Assembly (NCBI GenBank): GCA_025201705.1
Contig: MU616797.1
Span: forward strand, 3,719-41,406
From: Dissophora ornata
Taxonomy: Eukaryota; Mortierellomycota; Mortierellomycetes; Mortierellales; Mortierellaceae
DNA length: 37,688 nucleotides
Direction: 5' to 3'
This document shows, one piece after another, positions 10,582 to 19,555 of the stretch. Made by a program: the position numbers and the translations under genes. The notes below the pieces were generated by a model that saw only the letters and a program-made list of their open reading frames with translations, did no database searches and had not been told where the DNA came from. Each line of letters starts with the position of its first letter. Within the stretch, counting starts at the first letter, position 1.

Positions 10582-12515
10582 GATGGTGGGGATCCTTTGG
10601 TCAATTGGATTACGAGGGTCTTTTGTTGTTGTTGTTGTTTGTTGCTTGGCGGGGCTAGCTGTTTTGGCTTATTTTTTTCCTTCACGTAAAGATGATACTT
10701 GGTCGGATATCGATCAGTACAGAAGGTAGGGTGGGGACAGGTGGTGGTGGGTTTGGTGAAGAAGAAAAAAAGAAAACAAAGGGAAAGATCAGATTGATTT
10801 TATACCAAGAGACACGAGAGCCAATGATCAACGCCGACTCACTAGATTAGATGGGGGTGTGTCTCTCTCTAGGTAGCCTTATTAAGGGTTACACCCGTGT
10901 ATGTGAGATGACTAACTCCATCTCAAAACTCCGCTCTTGCGGCCTTTGTGAAAACACGTCCGGGCCTCGCTTTTCAGTTCTTTTTATGCCCACGCACGGG
11001 CATCGTGGTGCTTCATGCAGCAATATTAGCAATAATAGCCAGGAATGCAACCTGATGGTAATGGGACAGGGCGTAGGAACCCGCCATAGGATGAGGGGTG
11101 AAAAGGGGTGTAGACTTTACGCTGTCCCAGAAGCATATTGTCTGGCAATTGCCGCCAAAATCCGATGTTTGATTCTGGACTATACAATACGCCTCATTAC
11201 AAAGCAGACTGCAATGCATCGCCAAGCAAGCAGACGCCAGGGGCTAGGACCACAACAAGCAACCACTTTCATGCGTATCTAGGCTGCTCCTGTCACAAGC
11301 TTTTTTTTTTTTCCTTTGCGCACGGCCTGGGATGCCTTTTCAGCAAGTTCTCGACCAAGCATTGCAAGCAACGGAGTGGTCTCTCAAGAGTCTCCTAGCC
11401 ACGCTCAAACGTGTTGTCAGATCGGCTCAGTTGATCGCCATAAACAAGTATATTCGTTATAGCTCCCATTAACTCGACTCGGCTCAAGGCCAATTGCGTA
11501 ATCTGCGCTAGAACGCGACGATTACCGCCTTTCTCGACCCTGTCGCGCTTAGATAAACAATTGGGCTTGGGCCCTTCCTGCGACTGCGAGCCTTATTTGC
11601 CGCGTCTTTGATGGATTTCCAGGTCCATCTCCATGCCGAAAAAGCACAGCCTAGGAACCTTACGAGATGCATTCAACGTTATGACTACATAGACAGTAAG
11701 CAAGAGGGGTCATGCTGAGATGACGGATGGTCCACCCAATGGCAACCTGGTCAAAAGCGTTCTGTTCACTCCTGACGCAATCTTGAGTGATCACATCATG
11801 CTCATGTGGTCGCTGTTGTCACCTGTTTCTTGCGAAGACAAACTCCATCTGCCCAGTGTCTGTATCTTTTGATACAAGACTCCCGCGGGTAACCAAAGTG
11901 GACCTGCGGGATCTAGACCAGCAGAGCTTACCGTGTCTCCAGGGCGGTGTCTTCCGTTTAGAGCCTCATGCAGTGCACAGTCTGTTTCCCTGTGCATGTG
12001 CCTCAACCTCCTTGCATTCCTCAGTCGTAAGCGTCCACTCCACAAATATCTTCTAATATTGTTTCGGCGCAATACGCGCTGGTGGTACCATGCCTGTCTA
12101 GCAATAACGCTTTCTGTCCTTTCCCATGGAGTGTCCACGGGGTGGCTGGGTGTATCGAGCGACTGGATGCACCGTCGAGAGAAGTATTCGCCCTGCTGCG
12201 ACAGCCAATGCGATCACTGTCTCTTTCGTCACCAACGCATCATCGCCACCTACAACACTAGAAACCGGACATCCAAAACGCGATGCCACTTGACGTCCCC
12301 CAGGCGGGGGCAAGGATTTTTGTGTCATGTTTTGTTTTGGCCTGCAGTTCATGGTAATGTAACCTTATACCTCAATGGCTGTACTATAATGGATACTTAA
12401 GCCAATTCCCCATTACATTTCTTTTCTCTCTTTCATTGCACTCTTAACCCACTGAAACCCTGTCGCGAGATCAGTCCACCACCCTACAACACACACGTCC
12501 AGCGCCCTTTACAAA
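10582..12515. other. 1.9 kb region without recognisable genes (divergent promoters)
   Basis: The start codons of the carbamoyl-phosphate synthase gene (minus) and the oxysterol-binding gene (plus) flank this stretch. Near 10620 there is a TTG-repeat run, probably in the leader of the minus-strand gene. Small dyads occur: ATGCCC/GGGCAT at 10986-11003, TGTATC/GATACA at 11861-11876, and a G/C-rich one at 12289-12314. The frames present are short and show no family resemblance. I see no RNA gene. Confidence 0.5.
12289..12314. other. GC-rich dyad with TGACGTC core, upstream of the oxysterol-binding gene
   Basis: CTTG (12289-12292) and CAAG (12311-12314) enclose CCCCC/GGGGG arms around an AGGC loop. 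The left side contains TGACGTC, seven of eight bases of a CRE/ATF site. It lies about 200 bp upstream of the ATG at 12516. A regulatory role is inference. Confidence 0.3.
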
Positions 12516-14665
12516 ATGAGCGATCCCAACAACAACAACAGCGTACCCAGCGAGGGCGAGGACACCGAGGTCGTGGATGAGGGCAACCGCAGTATCCTCA
12601 TGGACATCATCTCCCAGCTGAGCAAGGGAGGCGACCTCCATCGCGTCACCCTTCCAACCTTCGTTCTCGAACCCAGGAGCATGCTCGAGCGCATCACCGA
12701 CTTTATGTCACATCCCGAGATCATCATCCAGTAAGCGACCACTTTCCCTGTTTTGCCACTGAATGAAAGAAAAAAAATCTGGAACTACCACTTTAGCACG
12801 CGTTGAACAAGAGCAGTGGGGTCTCGGAAACTGTGGAGTAGTAAGGCCGTGACCTGCAGTGGTGGCACGTTGCTTGTTTCTGTGGTCAACATGGGCCTAA
12901 AAAAAACGTGGATACTTCAACGACCTATGGCGATTCATCGACGTGGGGTCGTGCCCTTCGTTGTTTGGAGGTGGTGATGAGGGGACTATCGCCGTTCCTT
13001 TTTTTTTTCCTTCTTCGTCGTTGTCGTTATCCATCGCATGCATACTCAGTTGTCACCTGCAGTCGACGCTCCTTATCTATCCCGTTTTTTACTCCGCCGG
13101 GAGACTCAACTTCTACATGCTAGTCCTTTTTTTTTCTTCTTTCTGTTACAATTCTGTTGAGCCTCATTGTTTACTTTGAACGGTTACGCTATGCGAGAGT
13201 TGAAAGGGGGCTCAGCTCTACGCCAATGTCCCATTTTTGTGCACTGCATGCCGAACAAAATCAAAGGCATGCAGGGGAATCAACCCCACCGTGTTACGTC
13301 TGTATTGACTTGCCTCCCATTCTTCGGGATCATTCTTGGCAATAGAGCAAACCAGCTGGAGGATCCTGTAGAGAGATTCGTTGCCGTTACTCGCTATTTC
13401 CTGTCTGGTTGGCACATCAAGCCAAAGGTACTTGAAAAAAAAAGGGTTTCACTCTCAGCCGGCCCCTAAAAAAAAAAAAAAAATAGCTAAACGTGGCTTT
13501 TGTTGTTTCCCGAATTCTCCGTAGGGCGTAAAAAAACCATACAACCCAATTCTTGGCGAGCACTTCCGTTCAAAGTGGACTTTTGCTGATGGCACAGAGG
13601 CCTTCTACGTGGCCGAGCAGGTCTCTCATCACCCTCCAATCTCGGTCTACTACTACTCCAGTCCCGAGAATCATATCAGGATCGTCGGTGATTTGTTGCC
13701 AAAATCCAAATTCCTGGGTAACAGTGCAGCAACGTTGATGCAAGGAGAAATCAATGTTTCATTCACAAATCGACCTGGCGAGGAATATATGATCACGATG
13801 CCCAATGTCTATGCCCGCGGCATCTTGTTTGGCACCATGCTCATGGAATTGGGGGATGCTGCAGCTGTGAAGTGCCCAAAGTTGGATCTTGTCTGCACTC
13901 TGGAGTTTAAAGTCAAGGTAAGGACGGCGACATGGATACTCATATGTTTAATTCAGTTACATTGAGCCACAGAACGTTGACCTGGATTTTTATCCGCACA
14001 GGGTTACTTTACGGGGACTTACAACAGCATTGCAGGAAAGATTAAACGCATCTCCACCGGCGAGGTTCTCTACGAAATTTCTGGAAAGTGGTCTGACGAG
14101 ATCTATATCACCAAGAAGGTAAATTGCGTTTAAGGGAGCACCTCGAAATCGTGAAATGATAACTATGTTCGCCTGTGCTGATGACAGCTCCATTCGCAAA
14201 TGATATCCAGGGTGGCAAGGAGGTGTTCTTTGATTCAAAGACAGCTATGATTCAGCCAAAGATCGTAGCACAAGAAAATGAGCAGGAGCCACACGAGTCG
14301 CGTCGTCTGTGGAGCAAACTGACTGCAGCACTGAAGGTCAACAACCAAACCCTGGCAACGGAAGAGAAGAGTAAGGTCGAGGACGCCCAACGTGCACGGT
14401 CAAAAGCACGCGAGGAACGGGGAGAGACCCACGTTTGTAGATTCTTTGAGCCCAATGGTGATGGCTTTGACATCAAGCTAAAGAAGTAAGTCAAGAGTGA
14501 TAACGACCCTGAGAATGAGTAAAAGCGGCTTTTGCGGTTCACACTGCGCATGATGATCTAACCTGCTGCTTTTTTTTGCGTTGTGGTATGACTAGCGTCT
14601 CCTCGGATCCCAAGGAAGCCAAGAAGCAGATTGAAGCCTTTATCTTTGATTCGCCTTCATCTTGA
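12516..14665 (+). CDS. Oxysterol-binding-protein-related lipid transfer protein (Osh6/7-like)
   Basis: Single-domain ORP/Osh protein of 383 aa that would move a lipid between membranes. The inferred exons are 12516-12730, 13346-13427, 13525-13917, 14002-14118, 14211-14485 and 14596-14665. Frame is continuous and every border is GT-AG. Key blocks are LPTFVLEPRSMLE at about 46-58 in the lid/pocket region, KKPYNPILGE at 102-111, and the family signature EQVSHHPPIS with the histidine pair H134/H135 that binds the PI4P head group. FTGTYNSIAGK and ISGKWSDEIYI follow, and a charged helix ends in a short tail. There is no PH, ankyrin or membrane segment. The pocket block resembles phosphatidylserine carriers of the Osh6/Osh7 (ORP5/8) group more than Kes1/Osh4; this sub-assignment is inference. 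Exon 5 could alternatively begin at 14188, but that breaks the frame. An AATAAA lies 30 nt past the stop. Confidence 0.9.
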
Positions 14666-14694
14666 GCCCCTAGATTTACTGCGTTCTCTACAGA

Positions 14695-14700
14695 AATAAA
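14695..14700 (+). terminator. polyadenylation signal AATAAA
   Basis: AATAAA 30 nt downstream of the stop of the oxysterol-binding gene. Confidence 0.5.
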
Positions 14701-14914
14701 ATAGACGTCGCTTACACGGAATAAGTCGATGATCGGTGCGTGCTTTGAGAGCATGCAATTTTATCAGATTCTGGTGCATTGGGGTTGAGGTGGGCTAAGC
14801 TCCTGCAACTGAGCTTTTGTTGGAAATTATATTTATTTACAAATATACAACCCATTTCGAGGATGGTTTAAATGGTGTTTGATATGATGATGGGTAAAGG
14901 GGTGGGGACTACTT

Positions 14915-16462
14915 TCACTTCAAAGGAATGCTCTGTGGGAATCGGAAGACGTTCGATGGATCTGACGTGGCCTTGATCTGCTTCAGACGAGTCAGAGCCG
15001 ATCCGTAGTAGGCATCCTGCCAGTTAGGAATATCAATGTCGATATAATTCTGGTAACCGCGAACAGCGCCGTAATTCGCCGTGAAATCAGTCAAGAACTC
15101 GGCGTACATGTCGTTCATCCACGCGAGGCAACCCGCGCAATCTTTCTTGCCAGGCTTAGCATTGGGATTCTCATCCCACTCAGAGACAAATTCAAAGACA
15201 GTATGGGCATCACGATGAATGAACGCTGTCGCATCAACAGAGGTGTCCTGGACAGCTCCACCCCACAGATCGACAATGATGTAATTGGCAGTCGATCCCT
15301 GAGGGTTTTTTGCGGCCCATTTTCCGAGAAGTGCGATGGTGGAGTCCTTGAGGACAGCCGGGTAGACGAGAGACTTTCCCTTGGTATAGCGTGAATCGCC
15401 AGGCTTGTATGGACTCTTCAAGGCCAAAGCATTGATGTCCTTGGGATCGCCAGCAATGTACGAAAATCGCAGCTGAGCATCAATGTGACGACCTTCACGG
15501 ATATCCGAGGTCGAAGGCTTGGGTGCGGCCTTGAGGAATGGGGCGAGTGCAGCGGCCTGCGCAGCCTTGTTACCCTGGAAAGTACCGTACATTTCCAGGC
15601 CATCAGGGCCAATGTTCATCTCGACTCCGATGTCCTTTGATGCTGTGGCCTGGAAGTTGACATAGGCACGCAACACGCCCGCGTAATCCGACAGTTTCCA
15701 GTCATAGGTGTATGAGGTCACCGTGGGAGCTGGTGTGATGGGTAGGATTGTAAACGAAGTGACCACACCATAGGATCCTCCACCGGCGCCTCGCAGGGCA
15801 TAGAACAGATCCGAGTTCTGAGTAGCTGAGGCGATGAGCAGGTCGCCGTTCGCATTAACGATCTCAATCTCGACGATACGATCGATCAACAAACCGTACT
15901 TGCGAGCCAGCAGTCCAAATCCTCCACCGAGTGCATGTCCACCAATACCAACGCTGGGGCAGGTACCAGCATTGATGGTGTATCCGCCCTGGTTGTAAAG
16001 GCTGAGATAAAGAGCACCCAGACGAATACCGGATCCGACCTTGGCCCGGCCGCCCGAGACAGTGACGGAGGAGATGGCCGTGAGATCGATAACAAGAGAA
16101 CCATCCTGTCCGCCGATAGAGTATCCCTCGAAGGAATGGCCGCCAGAACGGGGCGCGACCGCGACATTGGAAGCTTTGGCGCACTTGACGGCAACTTGGA
16201 CATCGGCCGCCGAGCTAGCCATGACGATTACTGCAGGGTCGTAGGTATAACGGAGATCGAAGCCATATCGTTCGCTTTCGAAGGATGAGGTTTGACGCTG
16301 AAGAACCTTGGATCCCAATGGCTTGAGGCAGGTTATCAGGGTCGAGTTGGAGGCATTGGGGATCGCATCCTGTCTACTGAACAGAGGGATGTGGTATGCT
16401 TGGGAGAGATGGCTGGCGAGCAGTAGCAGCGATACCGTACTTCCGGCAATGTGGAGACGCAT
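14915..16462 (-). CDS. Secreted BBE-like FAD-linked oxidase
   Basis: Intronless gene for a 515-aa berberine-bridge-enzyme-like oxidase (FAD_binding_4 plus BBE domain). Members oxidise sugars, alkaloids or other alcohols and pass electrons to oxygen. A signal peptide is clear (MRLHIAGSTVSLLLLASHLSQA). The FAD domain contains RSGGHSFEGYS with H109, and GTCPSVGIGGHALGGGFG with C168. These two residues are the family's bicovalent flavin attachment sites. RGAGGGSYGVVT follows. The C-terminus has the BBE block: NYIDIDIPNWQDAYYG, then RLKQIKATSDPSNVFRFPQSIP. Length is normal for the family and the frame is intact, so the enzyme should be active and extracellular. The substrate cannot be told from sequence. 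A CATAAAAG element on the minus strand (16565-16572) lies about 100 nt upstream of the ATG. The uninterrupted frame, next to intron-rich genes, could hint at horizontal origin, but the nearby F-box genes are also intronless. Confidence 0.92.
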   Translation of the reverse strand: MRLHIAGSTVSLLLLASHLSQAYHIPLFSRQDAIPNASNSTLITCLKPLGSKVLQRQTSSFESERYGFDLRYTYDPAVIVMASSAADVQVAVKCAKASNVAVAPRSGGHSFEGYSIGGQDGSLVIDLTAISSVTVSGGRAKVGSGIRLGALYLSLYNQGGYTINAGTCPSVGIGGHALGGGFGLLARKYGLLIDRIVEIEIVNANGDLLIASATQNSDLFYALRGAGGGSYGVVTSFTILPITPAPTVTSYTYDWKLSDYAGVLRAYVNFQATASKDIGVEMNIGPDGLEMYGTFQGNKAAQAAALAPFLKAAPKPSTSDIREGRHIDAQLRFSYIAGDPKDINALALKSPYKPGDSRYTKGKSLVYPAVLKDSTIALLGKWAAKNPQGSTANYIIVDLWGGAVQDTSVDATAFIHRDAHTVFEFVSEWDENPNAKPGKKDCAGCLAWMNDMYAEFLTDFTANYGAVRGYQNYIDIDIPNWQDAYYGSALTRLKQIKATSDPSNVFRFPQSIPLK

Positions 16463-17514
16463 TTTGGTATTGAAGAGGGAGGTTAGGAGGGGTATTGAAG
16501 ATGGTGAATCAAGTGCGCGCTGGTTGACGTTGAGGACAAGAAGAAAAAATGGAAAAGGGTGTCTCTTTTATGTACGAGAAACCCACTGCCTTAGGAACCT
16601 GAACAGCACATGAAGACGGGCGTGTAGCAACAACGGATGCGAACTATTCTGCAGTCGCAGCGACAGGCGGAGAGAGGAGACTATTTTTGGCGACAGAAAA
16701 AGAAACCTCGCGCCCCTTTCAGCTCTTGTCAACACAGGGAGAGGAGGGGAGGAGGGAAGGGAGAGTACAGTACAGAACTGTACACCGGGCGGAGGAGGAC
16801 GACGCCATTGCTTGTCTCAACGGGTGGGGATCAAGAAAAGTGCACTGCGCCGACACTGCCAAACGCAGAAATAGAAAAGGCACTCACGTCTCTTTCGGCA
16901 TAATGTTGTCGTGTGTCCCCTATTTTTACGTGCAAGCCGTGTGACGCGACCAACCTGCTTAAAATATCGACGCGGGCGCCGTGTCGCACCAGGGGGGGTA
17001 AAAATAGCGTGAATAGCGTGTATCCGTGGTAGGATACATCTGTCGGCCATCCATGTCCATGTCCCGGACATGCGCAGTTCCCCTTGGCTAGCGTGCGCGC
17101 CACGAAGGAACTGACATCCAGTCCGCTCGGCGTTGTTTCACCACGAACCACATTCCTGGGAGTCATACGCCCACTTGGAGCACGCCCAGGATTGAGCAGC
17201 AGTGAAGGCTGCACTACATGCATCGCGTCTGCTGACCAAAGCAAGGGAGGAGATACAAGGCGCAACACCGACCGCAACCCCAGCGTACATCATGACAACG
17301 CGAATAGCCCGCGTGCTGTAGAAGAACGATGGCGTTTTGCAGACTATGCAGGTCGATGAGATGCATCCCGCTAGGACACATGGAGAACAGGAACGCTCGC
17401 AGTGCCGAGAGGGGCTAGATCCAATTGCTTATCCAAACAGGCGTTCCAGTGCATAGCCCTCTCCGGTGTTTTGGGCAAATGTCTTTTGTTCATTCCTTTC
17501 CCATCACTGCCTGA
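16463..17514. promoter_or_regulatory. 1 kb divergent promoter region with several dyads
   Basis: Separates the BBE-like oxidase (minus) from the first F-box gene (plus). It contains three perfect inverted repeats: GTACAGT/ACTGTAC at 16765-16783 (5-nt loop), TGTATCC/GGATACA at 17029-17048 (6-nt loop), and CATGTCC/GGACATG at 17068-17082 (1-nt centre). There is also a direct repeat ATAGCGTG at about 17013-17030. No gene is visible. Confidence 0.45.
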
Positions 17515-19011
17515 ATGTCGCTCATCTCCATGTCAGACACTCCGCATGCAACCCTTGTCAACCCCCTTGAACTACCAGAGATACTCCTAGCGCTTGCCCG
17601 CTACTTTCCGCAGAAAGAACTCGCCCTGTGCTCTCGCGTGTGCAAGCTGTGGCATCAAACATTCCAACCGTTTCTTTGGGAAAATATCAGCTCGAGTGCT
17701 GGACCAAACAACCTGAACCCCACCCTCCCCTCCATCGCCAAAAATGCTCCGCTGGTCAAGAGGTTGATCATCTACCAGCGTATATTGCGCGAGCATGCCG
17801 CAATCCACTTCCCAGCTATGGAATCACTCAACCTGACTCTCCATCAGAATATCGGCCAGTCAGACGACAACCCAGGCGGAGACGAGACCAGCCGAGAGAC
17901 ACTGATGGTCCGCAACCACCCCACCATCACAAGACTGGGCCTAAGCTCCCTCCCCACCCACGTAAACATCGATTTCTGGATAGCTGTCAGAGATCTCCCT
18001 CACCTGCGGTTCCTCTTCTTTTCATACTCTGCTGCCGCCAGCAGGTTTGCAGAAATGTTTTGGCAGGCTTGCACTCGTCCTGAGCTGTTGTGCTTAAATT
18101 TCTCGGCAGTGCCGGACATTCCATCATTTGAGACGTATTCCTTCAGTAGAACACGACAACTACTCATGAGCTATGTTCGGGGCGGACTCTCTCCTCAACG
18201 GCAACTGAAGCTGATCGTGAACTGTCGGAATTTGGAGACTCTCAAATGGCGCGGTCCGCCCGATCGACTGCCGTTGAACGAGTTATCTTTTTATGCCGCT
18301 CAAGGTACCTGGCCCAACCTGCATGAGCTGAATCTGGAAGGCACACAGGTTTCGGACAAAGACCTCTCGGCTCTTTTGGAGTCGCTCACGCGATTGACAA
18401 AACTCGAGGCAAGAGAGACTGGGTTTGGCCGTTGTTCGTTTGAGAGATTATCCGTGCATTTTAACCACCTCGTATACCTGGATGTTGAGGACTGTAATGA
18501 TGCGACAAGTCCGTTGATACAAGCCATAATGGCATCGTGCCCGAATTTGATCGAATTGAAAGCACCAGTCATTCGGGGATCAGATATTGCCCCACAAAAT
18601 GAGCATGGGGTTGGATCCGGACAACCATGGGTCTGCACAAAGCTAAAAAAGTTGACTTTAGGCTTCGACCTTGATGAACTCGATTCACAGACAGTTGTGC
18701 TTGAGAGGTTAGCAACACTGGTTCAGCTCGAGTGCTTCGACTTTGGGATCGAGAAAGATCTATCGCCTGGGCTCTCCGAGCCGTCGATTGCGCTGTCGCT
18801 GAAGGAAGGGATGGGAATACTTTGGCCATTGAGGCGACTGAACGTGTTGAGGTTTGCTGGGACACGTCAGGATATGAGTCAGGACGAGATCCAGTGGATG
18901 GCAAGGCACTGGAGAGACCTTGAGGTGATTCGGGGTAGACTCAGCGAGGATCCTGCGTGCCATGAGGCACTAGGGGCCATGCTGCACAAACTCGACGTTA
19001 TCACAGACTGA
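17515..19011 (+). CDS. F-box/LRR protein, type A copy 1
   Basis: Intronless, 498 aa. It has an N-terminal F-box at about residues 16-58: VNPLELPEILLALARYFP, then SRVCKLWHQTFQPFLW. F-box proteins of this kind bind Skp1 and select substrates for SCF ubiquitin ligases. The rest is a degenerate leucine-rich repeat solenoid (for example WPNLHELNLEGTQVSDKDLSALLESL and MASCPNLIELKAP). The C-terminus FAGTRQDMSQDEIQWMARHW followed by IRGRLSED matches the type A copy at 28559-30340. The start is the ATG at 17515; a second in-frame ATG at 17530 is also possible. The substrate is unknown. An AATAAA lies at 19031-19036. Confidence 0.85.
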   Translation: MSLISMSDTPHATLVNPLELPEILLALARYFPQKELALCSRVCKLWHQTFQPFLWENISSSAGPNNLNPTLPSIAKNAPLVKRLIIYQRILREHAAIHFPAMESLNLTLHQNIGQSDDNPGGDETSRETLMVRNHPTITRLGLSSLPTHVNIDFWIAVRDLPHLRFLFFSYSAAASRFAEMFWQACTRPELLCLNFSAVPDIPSFETYSFSRTRQLLMSYVRGGLSPQRQLKLIVNCRNLETLKWRGPPDRLPLNELSFYAAQGTWPNLHELNLEGTQVSDKDLSALLESLTRLTKLEARETGFGRCSFERLSVHFNHLVYLDVEDCNDATSPLIQAIMASCPNLIELKAPVIRGSDIAPQNEHGVGSGQPWVCTKLKKLTLGFDLDELDSQTVVLERLATLVQLECFDFGIEKDLSPGLSEPSIALSLKEGMGILWPLRRLNVLRFAGTRQDMSQDEIQWMARHWRDLEVIRGRLSEDPACHEALGAMLHKLDVITD

Positions 19012-19030
19012 CGCTGATTGCCTTGTGGAA

Positions 19031-19036
19031 AATAAA
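19031..19036 (+). terminator. polyadenylation signal AATAAA
   Basis: AATAAA 19 nt after the stop of the first F-box gene. Confidence 0.45.
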
Positions 19037-19202
19037 CACGGTGTCTCAGGAGCGCCCGTGACTACAGCCCCTTGTATTTTCTTTGCATGAGGGATTTCTG
19101 GATTTCTGATCTTTTTTTTTGTCCTCGACTCCTTCCCCGACACTTGCAGAGGGGACGTCTGATGAATCCCTGGTATATCCGTTGCAGGCGTATTCCTATT
19201 TT

Positions 19203-19222
19203 ATTTAAGGTCATTTAAGGTC
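19203..19222. repeat. tandem decamer ATTTAAGGTC x2
   Basis: Two perfect head-to-tail copies about 335 bp upstream of the type B F-box start. Confidence 0.6.
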
Positions 19223-19555
19223 TTCCGCTCTCTTACGCCACACCCACACGCTCTCTATCCGATATCTGTGTCCCCGCACGCACGGTACCTCCCTGGCCCG
19301 CATCCTAATTGATATTAGGCTGAGGTTGTTTTGCTTGCTCTGGGAGTTTTGTTGTGCCGGGTGAACGAAAACAAACAACAGGGACGATGCGACTGCCCAT
19401 CGCCTCTGCAAAGGACTGAGAGAGCACCTGGTCAAGCGAGCGAGAGAGAGAGAGCATTTGTCCTCCTGGGTAATCTTCTTTCCTCCACACTTCTCCCTCC
19501 CCACACTCTCTGCCCCTTCCCTTTCTCAACGTTCACTTTGCTCGCACATACACGC

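Larger units (their letters stand above)
19012..19555 (+). promoter_or_regulatory. upstream region of the second F-box gene
   Basis: 540 bp between two tandem F-box genes. It holds a perfect tandem decamer ATTTAAGGTC at 19203-19212 and 19213-19222, and a long CT-rich leader directly before the ATG at 19556. The reading frame stays open upstream of that ATG but contains no earlier ATG. Confidence 0.4.

Noticed and set aside
11791..12138. 115-codon minus-strand frame in the 1.9 kb gap
   Set aside because: Arg-rich with no recognisable domain, signal or matching exons.
12974..12980. GTGATGA resembling a snoRNA C box in the long oxysterol-gene intron
   Set aside because: No CTGA D box at a suitable distance and no terminal stem.
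19331..19555. N-terminal extension of the type B F-box protein
   Set aside because: The frame is open but has no ATG before 19556, and the DNA is a CT-rich leader.
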